A stretch of 64,000 bases of DNA from an uncultured Lachnospiraceae bacterium (GCA_944381615.1 CALWLT010000005.1:1-64000), one strand, 5' to 3'; positions 1 through 8,028 are shown, counted from the stretch's first letter. Program-made: numbers and translations. Notes: a model not told the origin generated them from the sequence alone.

Positions 1-234
1 TTCTTCCAGTTCTCTTCGGAGCCTTAAAATCTCTTTCATAAGTTCTGCTTCGTTCAGGGTATTGGGATTGATATCGGCTTTGGCTTGGCATTCTTCACTG
101 AATTCACTGCACCATTTGGAAATACTAGCTTTGGATACGCCATATTCTGCAGTAATACTTTTATAGGTGCGTCCCTCCTCTAAATGGAGACAGACAATCT
201 TCTTTTTAAATTCTGGCGTGTAACTTTGTGGCAT
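1..234 (-). mobile_element. IS3-family transposase OrfA, N-terminal part (runs off the window)
   Basis: Reading the minus strand from the ATG at 234 gives 78 residues beginning MPQSYTPEFKKKIVCLHLEEG, with a helix-turn-helix region (YKSITAEYGVSKASISKW) and then the start of a coiled coil (LMKEILRLRRELEE). This is the usual layout of IS3/IS150-type OrfA, which binds the element ends before the DDE OrfB acts. The C-terminus and OrfB lie left of base 1. Base composition is clearly more AT-rich than the genes to the right, as expected for an insertion sequence. The element's right end probably lies at about 290-305, because the host reading frame to the right is cut there. Confidence 0.8.
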
Positions 235-304
235 AATGTGTACCTCTTTTCTTTGTAAAATTGATTATATCTTATTAGCCACTTCCGTTACAACTTTATT
301 ATAG
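235..304. mobile_element. Right terminal region of the IS3-like element
   Basis: Seventy AT-rich bases between the transposase start and the point where the neighbouring reading frame opens. Read from the right, the minus strand contains TGTAACGGAAGTGG, a plausible IS150-subgroup terminal repeat starting at about 293, but the left end is not in the window so the inverted repeat and target duplication cannot be confirmed. An in-frame stop at 302-304 closes the interrupted gene to the right. Confidence 0.45.
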
Positions 305-892
305 CACTTCAGTGGCCGGGTTGCCAGAGAGCTTGGAATCAGTCCTTCAACAGTAATAAGGTCGGAAAAATATCTTGATGGTCTATATGCTGCAGATGAA
401 GTTCTTCCCGGCATTAAGGACGAAATACTCAGCAGATCTGTCAAACCAACGCAGAGTGCAGTGATTGCCATCGGCAAAGCGTCACCTGACAAACGCCAGG
501 AACTGGTTGAAAACCTGCGAAAGCCGAAAGCGGCGGCCCGCGGACAACCGATTCCCGAAGATCCTGATCCGGATGAGGATGCTGAAAACCTGGAAGAAGA
601 TTCTGATGAAGAAACGGAACCTTATATCCCTTCCAAGGCATCGATCCGTCAGATCTCCGCAGCCATGGCAAGCGATGCGGAGCATCCGGAACACAGGATG
701 CCGACCGAGTTCATTATTGAAGAGCTCACTGAAGCACTGGACACCATGATCTTCCGATGGGATTTCTGCCTGAGCGAACACCGTGACGAAGCAAATGATG
801 CGGAGTGCCGGCGTCAGATACAGGTACTCGTTGAAAAAGGAAGAGCATATTTGAAACAATACCGAGGAGGAAAGAAACGTGATGCAGTTTAA
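305..892 (+). pseudogene. 5'-truncated ParB-like/HTH partition-type gene interrupted by the IS
   Basis: An open frame runs from base 305 (just after an in-frame stop at 302-304) to the TAA at 890-892, 195 codons. The first residues (HFSGRVARELGISPSTV) look like the middle of a helix-turn-helix and cannot be a natural N-terminus. The next part reads YAADEVLPGIKDEILSR, followed by an acidic linker (PDPDEDAENLEEDSDEE) and a helical C-terminal region. I infer a ParB/KorB-like DNA-binding protein of a mobile element that lost its start through the IS insertion. A GTG at 461 could still start a 143-residue product. It overlaps the start of the next gene, as in an operon. Confidence 0.6.
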
Positions 893-1664
893 CGATAAGA
901 AATACAAAGAGCTGAGAATCGAAAGCACTCAGCTGGAGATCCCCCGCAATACCTACCAGCGGGAACTGAATACAGACCGCGTTCACAAGATCGTGAAACA
1001 GTTTGACGAGCGCGTCGCCAACGAGCCGAAGGTGAGCTACCGGGATGGCCGTTACTACGTCTTTGATGGTCAGCATACGATTGCTGCCAGGGTTGAGCGA
1101 AACGGCGGGAAACCGCTGATGATCCTCTGCAAGGTCTACTACGGACTGACGGAGAAGGAGGAAGCAAGGCTCTTTGCCGAGCAGACAGGTTTCTCTGCAG
1201 ACTTGGGAGCCGGAGCAAGGATCCGGGCTCTGGTTTTTGCCGAAGACGAGCTGGCCTGCAGCTTCATCAAAGCCACAGAGGCCGCCGGGGCTAGGATCGA
1301 CTACAGCCAGAGACGGGCAAGAAACCGGCTGGCCTGTGTATCCACCGCATTCAAGGAGTTCAGGAAGATCGGGGCCGAGAAATATACGGATGCTCTCCGC
1401 ATCCTACTGGAAGCCTGGGGAGGTGATCCCGACTCTCTCCGGTCCGAAGCCGTCGGTGCCATGTGCGAGTTCGTGGATCTCTACGACGGGGAATTCGACC
1501 GGAAGCGTCTGGTCCGCAGATGCAAAAAATGTGACCCGATCACCATTTACCGCAAAGGTTATGCGATGGGAAACAGCATGGCGGGCAGTAAGAAGTATCT
1601 TTACCAGGTCCTGGATATCTACAACGGCTCCAGCCAGAGGCTGAACCTGCCGCTGAAGTTTTAA
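882..1664 (+). CDS. DUF6551-type ParB-like protein
   Basis: 260 residues from ATG 882. A GTG at 879 sits at a better distance from the AGGAGG at 865-870 and is the alternative start. The N-terminal half has a ParB/sulfiredoxin-like fold signature: 'NTYQRELN', then 'VFDGQHTIAARVERNGG', the DGQHT motif typical of ParB-N nuclease-like domains. The rest is helical with no motif I recognise. Proteins of this type are common in integrative elements of Clostridia next to small HTH proteins and integrases; a precise role (partition, regulation or nucleotide hydrolysis) is not known to me. It overlaps the preceding truncated gene and is followed after 11 bases by the MazF-like gene, so the group looks like one transcript. 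Confidence 0.7.
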   Translation: MQFNDKKYKELRIESTQLEIPRNTYQRELNTDRVHKIVKQFDERVANEPKVSYRDGRYYVFDGQHTIAARVERNGGKPLMILCKVYYGLTEKEEARLFAEQTGFSADLGAGARIRALVFAEDELACSFIKATEAAGARIDYSQRRARNRLACVSTAFKEFRKIGAEKYTDALRILLEAWGGDPDSLRSEAVGAMCEFVDLYDGEFDRKRLVRRCKKCDPITIYRKGYAMGNSMAGSKKYLYQVLDIYNGSSQRLNLPLKF

Positions 1665-1675
1665 GGAGGCTACGA

Positions 1676-2098
1676 ATGCTGGATAAGAAGACAGACCGTG
1701 AGGGACGCAGAGATCCCTGCCGGAGTGAGGATTGGATCTACAGACGCGGGGATATCTACCTCGCAAACTTGAATCCTTTCAAGGGTTCCGAACAGGGAGG
1801 TACAAGACCGGTCCTGGTCCTGCAGAACAATGACGGCAATTACTACTGCCCGACCCTGATCGTTGCGCCGATTACAACGAAGCTGAAGAAGCTGAACATG
1901 CCAACGCACTGCTATTTCGAAAAGGTCCGGGGACTGGCGGAACCTTCGATGGTTTCTCTGGAGCAGATCAAGACGATCGATAAATGCCGGATCGAGAAGT
2001 ATCTCGGCAAGATGACCCGGGAACAGATGACGAAGGTTGAGGATGCAATACGGGAAAGCCTCGGAATGGAGATTCCGGAATGTGTGGAGGCCCCGTGA
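1676..2098 (+). CDS. MazF/PemK-family endoribonuclease toxin-like protein
   Basis: 140 residues. After about 20 residues the sequence enters a MazF/PemK fold: 'RRGDIYLANLNPFKGSEQGG' followed by 'TRPVLVLQNN', then 'PTLIVAPITTK' and 'EPSMVSLEQIKTIDKCRI'. The GDIY, RPVL, APIT and SLEQIKTID blocks are the conserved ones of the family, which cuts mRNA at short sequences. The usual MazE-type antitoxin is not recognisable immediately upstream; the neighbour there is the DUF6551 protein. Such solitary MazF genes occur in integrative elements, where they may stabilise the element. RBS AAGGAGG lies 8 bases before the ATG. Confidence 0.85.
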   Translation: MLDKKTDREGRRDPCRSEDWIYRRGDIYLANLNPFKGSEQGGTRPVLVLQNNDGNYYCPTLIVAPITTKLKKLNMPTHCYFEKVRGLAEPSMVSLEQIKTIDKCRIEKYLGKMTREQMTKVEDAIRESLGMEIPECVEAP

Positions 2099-2123
2099 TC
2101 ATATACAGGAGGAAATAACGATA

Positions 2124-2348
2124 ATGGAAGCTTGTGTTGAATACGATTTCCCGGAGGGAGTTGCTCCGGAGATGCCGGAGAAGCGCTGCTATACGGTGGA
2201 TGACCTGATGCTGATCCTGGAGTGCGGACGGCGTACGGTTTATGACCTGCTCAAAAAGAATGAGTTCCGATATATCAAACTTGGAGGGAGCGGCTACCGA
2301 ATCTCCCGCAAGAGCTTCGATGAGTGGCTTGATAAACAGAGCTGCTGA
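2124..2348 (+). CDS. Small excisionase-type HTH-17 DNA-binding protein
   Basis: 74 residues from ATG 2124, with AGGAGG at 2107-2112. The core (YTVDDLMLILECGRRTVYDL, then FRYIKLGGSGYRISRKSF and DEWL) is a winged-helix HTH-17 unit of the excisionase/MerR-like class: an N-terminal recognition helix, a beta wing containing G-YRI, and a closing helix. In integrative elements such proteins act as Xis or as regulators. Its position upstream of a multi-HTH protein and a tyrosine integrase fits a recombination directionality or regulatory role, which is inference. Confidence 0.75.
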   Translation: MEACVEYDFPEGVAPEMPEKRCYTVDDLMLILECGRRTVYDLLKKNEFRYIKLGGSGYRISRKSFDEWLDKQSC

Positions 2349-2482
2349 CTTTAGAACACCTTGTCAAGGATGTCATTCCCAGAAATTAATCGAATCCGCA
2401 TCCTTAAAGTCAGAGCGATGATCCGCTACTCTGTAGCCAGGCCGAAGGGTCTGGCTACATTTACATACAGGAGGTTGAAAGC
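2349..2482 (+). promoter_or_regulatory. Intergenic hairpin before the multi-HTH gene
   Basis: 134 bases without a gene. They contain a perfect 9-bp inverted repeat, TGTAGCCAG at 2432-2440 and CTGGCTACA at 2451-2459, with a 10-base loop. It has no T-tract and ends 23 bases before the next start codon, just upstream of the AGGAGG. It could be an operator for one of the HTH proteins or a weak RNA hairpin affecting translation. Confidence 0.4.
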
Positions 2483-3382
2483 ATGACCAAACGCTCCAAA
2501 ACAACCATGTCGGTCCGGGAGATGGGAAACCTGCTTGGACTGAAGAAAGTCGATTCGTACTGGCTGGTCCACAAAGGTTTTTTTGAGACCATCCTTGTGG
2601 GCGGAAAGATGCGGGTCGTGATTGAGAGCTTTGAGAACTGGTACGCACATCAGGCTAAGTACCATAAGGTGACAGGGGAACCGCCGGGAGAACTGCTGAA
2701 GCAGGAGTCATATTCTGCAAGGGATATCGCCGGGATCCTAGGAGTATCCGAATCCTATGTCTATGAAATTATGAAAGCTGCCGGTGTCAAACCGGTGATG
2801 GTCGATTTCCGGCAGCGGTTCCGCAGGGAGGATTTTGAACGATGGTACAGCAGTCAGACCCGGTTCCGCAATGATGAGGATCGCCGCAGGGATGAGGAAA
2901 TGGAAGAAAGCTCCATGAGCATGCCGGATATGGCGAGGCTTCTGGACGTTTCCAGAAGTGTCGTTTACGGAATTCTTCAAAGTGATCTGGGGAAGGAAAT
3001 GCTGGAAGTGATCATCATTGCCGGCCGGAAACGGATTACCAAGGAAAGCTTTGACCGGTGGTACGCTAGTCAGACCCGATATCTGAAGCCCGAAGACCAG
3101 CCGGAAGGTGTTCCCCGGAGACATAAAAGTTACGCTGATACGCTCGTAAAGAAGAAAGTGAAAACAGACTCGGATCCCAGAGAGGTCCGATACAGTTCAA
3201 ATCCGGATTATCTTACGATCGACGAAGCTGCCTATATGGCAAAGGTGAGCATGGATCGCATTTACCGCTGGATCCAGTCGAGTAAGGTCCCGGCATTGAA
3301 GATCGCCAAGAGAGTGACCCGGATCCCCCGGAGAGATTTTGAAATGTTCCTCGAAGAATATATGAAGCAGGATAAGGAGTAA
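2483..3382 (+). CDS. Protein with four excisionase-type HTH-17 units
   Basis: 299 residues, RBS AGGAGG 9 bases upstream. I count four consecutive HTH-17-like units: about 8-55 (SVREMGNLLGLKKVDSYW ... FENWYAHQ), 75-132 (YSARDIAGILGVSESYVYEI ... FERWYSSQTRF), 148-205 (SMPDMARLLDVSRSVVYGIL ... FDRWYASQTRY) and 235-290 (LTIDEAAYMAKVSMDRIYRW ... RRDFEMFL). Each has the same plan: a helix pair, a basic wing, and a closing helix with WY. Single-unit proteins are ordinary excisionases; four in a row suggest binding to an array of sites, for example the attachment-site arm repeats. It is followed 4 bases later by the integrase gene, so joint expression is likely. Confidence 0.75.
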   Translation: MTKRSKTTMSVREMGNLLGLKKVDSYWLVHKGFFETILVGGKMRVVIESFENWYAHQAKYHKVTGEPPGELLKQESYSARDIAGILGVSESYVYEIMKAAGVKPVMVDFRQRFRREDFERWYSSQTRFRNDEDRRRDEEMEESSMSMPDMARLLDVSRSVVYGILQSDLGKEMLEVIIIAGRKRITKESFDRWYASQTRYLKPEDQPEGVPRRHKSYADTLVKKKVKTDSDPREVRYSSNPDYLTIDEAAYMAKVSMDRIYRWIQSSKVPALKIAKRVTRIPRRDFEMFLEEYMKQDKE

Positions 3383-3386
3383 AGAA

Positions 3387-4775
3387 ATGGCATCAATCGT
3401 AAAGCGCCGCGGTCGGTTCTGTGTCGTGTATCTGTATACCGACTCAAAGGGAAACCGGAAGCAGAAATGGGAAACATTTAAGACACAGGCTGAGGCAAAA
3501 GCCCGGCAGAAGGAAATCGAGTATAAGGAGCAGATCGGCACGTTCGTGATCCCGCAGTGCAGTACACTGGACGATCTCCTGAAGGAATACGTTGCTCTGT
3601 ACGGGAAGAACACCTGGGCAATGTCTACATACAGTTCCAATGTCGGCCTGATCAAGAATTATATCTCGCCGTTCATCGGAAACATGAAGCTGAAGGACCT
3701 CACGCCCAGAGTACTGGAAAAGTACTATCAGCAGCTGCTGAAGACGAAGCCCGTCAACAACCCGGTGACCGGAAAGACCAAGAACGAGTTTGTCGGGACG
3801 AGCACGGTCCGGGATGTCCATAAGCTGCTCCGGAACTGCTTCGGCCAGGCTGTGAAATGGGAGCTTCTTGAGAAGAATCCCTGTCTGCATGCGACGGTTC
3901 CGAAGCACAAAAAACAGGAGCGGGAAATCTGGACGGCAGAGACTCTTTTCCATGCAACGGAAGTTTGCGAGGACAAGCGCCTGAGGCTGGCTATCAACCT
4001 GGCCTTTGCCTGTTCCCTCCGGATCGGCGAACTGCTTGGGCTGACCTGGGACTGTGTGGATATATCGGATGAAGCCATCAATACCGGTTACGCCTGTATT
4101 TCCGTGAACAAGGAGCTTCAGCGTGTGACGAGGGCGGCGCTTCAGTCTCTGGAGAATAAGGATGTCATGCAGATATTTCCGGCAAAGACATCCCGGACTT
4201 CAACGGTACTGGTGCTGAAAACACCGAAGACGGCAGGCAGTAACCGAAAAATCTTCCTTCCGAAGACCGTTGCAAACATGCTGATCGAATGGAAGAAGGA
4301 GCAGGACTTCACCATAGAAGCACTGGGCAGCGAGTATCAGGATTATAACCTCGTGATGGCGGGGCCGATCGGATTACCTGTTGAACCTGCCACGATCAAA
4401 TCTTCTCTGAACAAGCTGATTGAGGAGCATGATCTTCCGAAAGTGGTCTTCCACAGTCTCCGCCATTCCAGTATCACTTACAAGCTGAAGCTGAACGGAG
4501 GCGATATCAAGGCTGTTCAGGGAGACTCCGGACATACCCAGACGTCGATGGTCACGGATGTGTACTCTCACATTCTGGATGATGACCGCCGGAAGAATGC
4601 ACAGCTCTTTGAGAATGCATTTTATGAAGGGAAAGGTGCCGATCCGGCGGCTCCGGCAAAGGATCCGGATCCGGAAGAACAGAAAGCCTCTGATATGGAT
4701 ACGCTGATGAGGCTCCTGGGCAATCCGGAAACGGCCGGCCTCCTGAAGCAGCTGGTCAAGGCGATGGACAAGTAA
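3387..4775 (+). CDS. int: Tyrosine site-specific integrase
   Basis: 462 residues. An N-terminal AP2-like arm-binding part (ASIVKRRGRFCVVYLYTDSKG) is followed by a SAM-like core-binding domain (about 55-170) and the catalytic domain. Visible catalytic boxes are 'ACSLRIGELLGLTWD' (first Arg) and 'HSLRHSSITY' (His-x-x-Arg), then 'GDSGHTQTSMVTDVYSH' (second His and the Tyr nucleophile). All the tyrosine-recombinase residues appear present. It is the last gene before the tRNA-Arg remnant at 5087-5146, the standard place for an integrase next to its attachment site. The C-terminus has an acidic tail after residue 415. Confidence 0.92.
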   Translation: MASIVKRRGRFCVVYLYTDSKGNRKQKWETFKTQAEAKARQKEIEYKEQIGTFVIPQCSTLDDLLKEYVALYGKNTWAMSTYSSNVGLIKNYISPFIGNMKLKDLTPRVLEKYYQQLLKTKPVNNPVTGKTKNEFVGTSTVRDVHKLLRNCFGQAVKWELLEKNPCLHATVPKHKKQEREIWTAETLFHATEVCEDKRLRLAINLAFACSLRIGELLGLTWDCVDISDEAINTGYACISVNKELQRVTRAALQSLENKDVMQIFPAKTSRTSTVLVLKTPKTAGSNRKIFLPKTVANMLIEWKKEQDFTIEALGSEYQDYNLVMAGPIGLPVEPATIKSSLNKLIEEHDLPKVVFHSLRHSSITYKLKLNGGDIKAVQGDSGHTQTSMVTDVYSHILDDDRRKNAQLFENAFYEGKGADPAAPAKDPDPEEQKASDMDTLMRLLGNPETAGLLKQLVKAMDK

Positions 4776-4789
4776 AGGTGTATAAAGAA

Positions 4790-4823
4790 AACGATTTGGT
4801 GAATAACCAGGTCGTTTTTTCTT
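4790..4823 (+). terminator. Intrinsic terminator after the integrase
   Basis: An imperfect inverted repeat (AACGATTTGGT, loop GAATA, ACCAGGTCGTT) is followed at once by TTTTTC. It sits 15 bases after the integrase stop codon and would end the element's transcript. Confidence 0.75.
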
Positions 4824-5086
4824 CTCAAAGACAATTCTGTGTGCTATATTGGCCGTACATACCAATTAAGGTCTACGTAAAAAATTGCGTTCTTGCGGGT
4901 GAATATGGTTTCCTGAGGTCGCCAATAACGACCGACGCCTTTTTTAGCAAAATCTAATATCTGGCTAAAATCCAGAGCGGATTTCTAATGAAAAAAGCGG
5001 ATCTCAGGTGTACACAACGGAATTCGAACTTCGAAAAAACCGAGCAACAGAGCGGCACAACGGCTCTTAACTGACTTTAAACGCCA
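4824..5086. other. Element end without genes
   Basis: About 260 AT-rich bases between the integrase terminator and the tRNA remnant. I see no ORF with an RBS and no RNA gene. Such a stretch normally holds the integrase arm-binding sites of the attachment region, but I did not find convincing repeated arm sites by eye. Confidence 0.4.
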
Positions 5087-5146
5087 GGATAGAGCGACCG
5101 CCTCCTAAGCGGTAGGCCGGAGGTTCAAATCCTCTTAGCGACGCCA
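5087..5146 (+). tRNA. 3' portion of tRNA-Arg (anticodon CCT), element attachment site
   Basis: From GGATAGAGCG onward the sequence is a normal tRNA-Arg. The anticodon arm is CCGC-CTCCTAA-GCGG with anticodon CCT, the T arm contains GGTTCAAATCC, the 3' acceptor strand is TAGCGAC, and GCCA follows, so CCA is encoded. The 5' acceptor strand that should pair (GTCGCTA) and a normal D arm are missing: the sequence before 5087 does not pair. I infer that the element integrated into this tRNA, so this end keeps the chromosomal 3' part (with its own terminator downstream), and the reconstituted intact gene lies at the element's other end, left of the window. Confidence 0.7.
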
Positions 5147-5157
5147 GAATTTCCGCC
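5111..5157 (+). repeat. Attachment-type direct repeat, copy 1 (tRNA tail)
   Basis: 47 bases covering the tRNA variable/T arm, acceptor end and the first bases of its terminator. They recur at 6217-6263 with four mismatches in the same orientation. This is the expected footprint of successive integrations into one tRNA 3' end. Confidence 0.75.
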
Positions 5158-5191
5158 GAAAACGTGAATGTTCAAAGTTTTCGGCGTTTTC
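5154..5191 (+). terminator. Intrinsic terminator of the tRNA-Arg gene
   Basis: A perfect 10-bp stem, CGCCGAAAAC (5154-5163) with GTTTTCGGCG (5177-5186), and a 13-base loop, followed by TTTTC. It begins eight bases after the encoded CCA, so it is probably the native terminator of the tRNA transcript. Confidence 0.85.
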
Positions 5192-5429
5192 TATTTGCGC
5201 GAGCGCCGCTCGGCATCTGAAAGAATTTGAATCGATATGAATGTGCGATTGGCAGGAGTGGTTTTTGCTAATCGAACGTCCTTCTGTTAATCTGAAGAAA
5301 AATCCTGCTGATTTAAAGGGCGATTGCCAGCCGAAAACAAAGTATAACACGATTGCGGAAGGGGGGGATGGGTGGCATAGAATTTGTTGTAACAATTTGG
5401 CACCTCAAAATGATAAAGGAGAGATGGGA
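5192..5429. other. Stretch without a recognisable gene
   Basis: 238 bases between the tRNA terminator and the broken ORF6N gene. The only open frames are short, lack an RBS and overlap on both strands. I see nothing functional apart from the likely leader of the next gene (AAAGGAGA at about 5415, upstream of ATG 5430). Confidence 0.4.
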
Positions 5430-6211
5430 ATGACAAAAGCAGATGAAAAAGCTCTGGCAGAAAGAAATGGTAATTTAAAATATAGAAATAGCAGGATATG
5501 ATATTAGGAGCATGATTTATGTCGTGCGTAATCAGCAAGTTATGATAGATAGCGATTTGACTATGCTGTATCAGGTTGAAACAGGAGCATTGAACAGGGT
5601 TGTAAAAAGAAATATAAAAAGATTTCCAGAGGATTTTAGGTTTCAGCTTACTGTGAAGGAATATGAAAACTTGAAATGCCAATCTGGCATTTCAAGTTGA
5701 GCGTATCAGCAATGTGGAACTGAAGCAGTTGGAATACCAGAAACAGACCGATGAAAAATTGGAGCAGATATTTGAGTACATATCTGAACATGAAGAAGCC
5801 AGTCAAAAGATATTCTTTGACGGTCAGATTTATGACGCGTTCAGCCTGATTGTCCGTCTGGTACAAAAGGCGGAAAAGGAAATCACGCTGATAGACGGAT
5901 ATGTGGATGTGGGAACATTGAATTTGCTTTCCAAGAAAAACGAAAATGTGTCTGTGACAATCTACACGCAGAAACGGACAAGACTCACGAAAACAGATGT
6001 GGAAAATTTTAATGCACAGTATCCGTCTTTGGAAATGAAATATACGAAGGGATTCCATGATCGCTTTTTCATTCTTGACAGAGAAACAGCCTACCATGTA
6101 GGGGCATCTTTGAAAGACGCAGGAAAGAAATGTTTTGGAATTAACCTTATCCAGGATGCAGGGATCATTAAAGACATATTGCAGAGGTTGGAATTGGAAA
6201 TGGAAGAATGA
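5430..6211 (+). pseudogene. Broken ORF6N-domain antirepressor-type gene
   Basis: The coding signal starts at ATG 5430 (MTKADEKALAERNGNLK). One extra base near 5480 shifts the frame, and the next frame continues as IEIAGYDIRSMIYVVRNQQV, then DLTMLYQVETGALNRVVKRN, a typical ORF6N domain. At about 5697, after CQSGISS, the frame stops and coding resumes in another frame with ERISNVELKQLEYQ up to 6211. I believe the family's middle part, usually tens of residues, is missing here. So there is one frameshift and one internal deletion. The C-terminal piece (TDEKLEQIFEYISEHE ... QDAGIIKDIL) is the usual coiled-coil/tail domain. ORF6N proteins are phage and element regulators. The remnant lies between two tRNA-tail repeats, so it is the relic of a separate small element. 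Confidence 0.75.
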
Positions 6212-6216
6212 ATGGC

Positions 6217-6263
6217 GGCAGGCCGGAGGTTCAAGTCCTCTTAGCGACGGCAGAATTACCGCC
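6217..6263 (+). repeat. Attachment-type direct repeat, copy 2
   Basis: The second copy of the tRNA-Arg tail repeat (first at 5111-5157; 43 of 47 bases identical). It is not a tRNA: nothing upstream resembles an anticodon arm. Its right end overlaps the last codons of the Sel1-repeat gene on the minus strand, so integration may have set that protein's C-terminus. Confidence 0.75.
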
Positions 6264-7500
6264 GGTTCCAGCCGCCGAACCGGTTTTTCCGGTAATGTGA
6301 CAGCTCTTCTCTGGCTTCCGGCAGATCTCCGGCTTTTTGCAGCAGACGGATTCCGGCTTCCAGATCCTCCGGTCCGCCCAGCCCGCGGACGTAGAGAAGG
6401 CCGAGAAGGTAAAAGGCGTTGGGGCTATACCAGGTTACGCGCTCCAGGTAAGCGCGGGCGGCAGAATAATCCTTCGGGACGCCCAGCCCCAGGGCGCGGC
6501 AGGCCCCCAGAAAATAAACGCCCCAGTTTCCGGTTGTTTTCTGATCGTCCGCCCATTTGAGAAGGCGGTACGCCTGTTCATAATCCCGGGGAACGCCGTT
6601 TCCGTAAAAACAGAGCGCGCCCAGACGGTTGCAGCAGTTTTCACGGTTCTCCCGGGTTTCAAGTCCCTGTCTGTAATAGCGCGCGGCGCGGGCCGCGTCT
6701 TTTTTTACGCCTTTTCCCAGCTCACAGGAATATCCCGCGCCGAAGCAGGCCCGCTTTTCGCCGTGATCGGCGGCGCGGCGAAACCAGGAGAACGCTTCTT
6801 CTTTTCCGCTCTTCAGGAGATCCCGGGCATAGAGATACTGATAATTGGGATATCCGTATCCGGCTCCGAGACGGTTTATCGCGGACGCCTTTTTCGGCTG
6901 CGGGGCGATCAGGCCGCGGATGCCGTTTTGGTAATAGTGTTCCAGATTGCTGCCGCCCAGGAAAACACCGTTTTGGAATGCTTTCCAGAACCAGTTTTCG
7001 CAGCGGGCGGCATTTTCGCGCACGAAATCCCGGAATGCGTTCTGACTGGGAAAATCTGCCCGATCCGTTTTCTGAATCAGAAGAAAATCCTGCCAGAAAA
7101 AGACGTTGCCGATGGTGTACTGACAGAACGGTTCCCCGGCGGCGGCTTTCTTCCAGATTGCGTCGAACGCGGCTTGCAGATCGGCCGTGGTAAGCGCCTG
7201 TTTCAAAATGGATGAAAGCCCTCCGGTGCGCAGGCAGAAAAGTATGGCCAGAGCACTTTTCTGTCGGACGCCCTGTAAAAGAAGACGTTCCGCCTCGGTT
7301 TCATCTTCTGGAAAGCCGTGACCGTCCCACATGTACTGCGCTCCGGACAGGCAGCGCGCCAGAAGGCAGCTGGCGTCTCCGTCTCCCGCGCCGGCGGCCT
7401 TTTCCAGCAGATGGAATGCGTCCCGGCCGCGTCCGTTTCCCATCTGATAATAGAGATCGCTAAGCGCCTGTTCCACAGCGTCGCTGAAAAAAGCTCCCAT
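6256..7500 (-). CDS. Sel1-repeat (SLR/TPR-like) protein
   Basis: 414 residues from ATG 7500. No signal peptide. At least six Sel1-like units of about 36 residues are visible, with the A-x-x-x-L-G-x-x-Y-x-x-G pattern: 'KRACFGAGYSCELGKGVKKD' and 'NCCNRLGALCFYGNGVPRD' are two, and 'AFYLLGLLYVRGLGGPEDL' another. The repeats form alpha-solenoids for protein-protein contact; no enzymatic domain is evident, so the partner is unknown. The C-terminus (FGGWNRR) is encoded inside the 6217-6263 tRNA-tail repeat and may be truncated or replaced relative to its homologues. Confidence 0.75.
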   Translation of the reverse strand: MGAFFSDAVEQALSDLYYQMGNGRGRDAFHLLEKAAGAGDGDASCLLARCLSGAQYMWDGHGFPEDETEAERLLLQGVRQKSALAILFCLRTGGLSSILKQALTTADLQAAFDAIWKKAAAGEPFCQYTIGNVFFWQDFLLIQKTDRADFPSQNAFRDFVRENAARCENWFWKAFQNGVFLGGSNLEHYYQNGIRGLIAPQPKKASAINRLGAGYGYPNYQYLYARDLLKSGKEEAFSWFRRAADHGEKRACFGAGYSCELGKGVKKDAARAARYYRQGLETRENRENCCNRLGALCFYGNGVPRDYEQAYRLLKWADDQKTTGNWGVYFLGACRALGLGVPKDYSAARAYLERVTWYSPNAFYLLGLLYVRGLGGPEDLEAGIRLLQKAGDLPEAREELSHYRKNRFGGWNRR

Positions 7501-7605
7501 ATACGGTGTCCTCCCTGTATTTGAAATGATCGTTCTGAAAAATGGATCTTGTGTCTTATGTCCGCGAAATTTTCCGCTTACCTGCGGCTCTGGTTTGACA
7601 GGCGC

Positions 7606-8028
7606 TCAGGGAAGGATTTCCAATTCAAGCACCTCGTCCAGAGAAATTTCCAAACCATTTTTCAGAATGAGACGCCGCACCGCCGGATCGATTTTCTGAA
7701 TCTGTCCGGAAACGGTAACGCAGATTCCGCCGGATTTGGCCCGGTCCGGAGAGAAATACGTGACGGAAACGGAAAGGTCTGCCCCGTGCTGTGAGAATAT
7801 TTCGCGAAGCCGCAGATCCAGCCGCTCTTTTTCTTCTTCTGTCAGCTCGGGCCGGGCCTGCAGCGGGCGGGCGGTCTCGCGAATCAGATCGCCGTAGCCG
7901 GTCAGCGCGGCGAAGGGAGAAAACTGGGCGGCGCGTTCCGCCATGCTCATTTGCGGATGGCTGGCGGAAACAGGGCGGGAAAGATACAGAATATCTTCAT
8001 ACGGAAATGGTTCCGGATCTGGTCTCAT
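7606..8028 (-). CDS. YolD-like protein
   Basis: 140 residues. The sequence PQMSMAERAAQFSPFAALTG is the hallmark of the YolD-like family found in Firmicutes next to Y-family polymerases. The following GYGDLIRETAR and the C-terminal part (VSGQIQKIDPAVRRLILKNG) also fit. In known pairs it is a small partner of a UmuC/DinB-like polymerase of the SOS response; its molecular role is not firmly known. The gene lies 67 bases downstream of the polymerase gene on the same strand, so the two are probably cotranscribed. No start conflict: ATG 8028 is preceded by AAAGGGG. Confidence 0.8.
   Translation of the reverse strand: MRPDPEPFPYEDILYLSRPVSASHPQMSMAERAAQFSPFAALTGYGDLIRETARPLQARPELTEEEKERLDLRLREIFSQHGADLSVSVTYFSPDRAKSGGICVTVSGQIQKIDPAVRRLILKNGLEISLDEVLELEILP

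Noticed and set aside
5512-6211. Two separate intact small genes
   Set aside because: The pieces are consecutive parts of one ORF6N-type protein in different frames, consistent with a frameshift and a deletion.
6217-6250. Second tRNA-Arg gene
   Set aside because: Only the T arm and acceptor tail are repeated; no anticodon arm precedes them.
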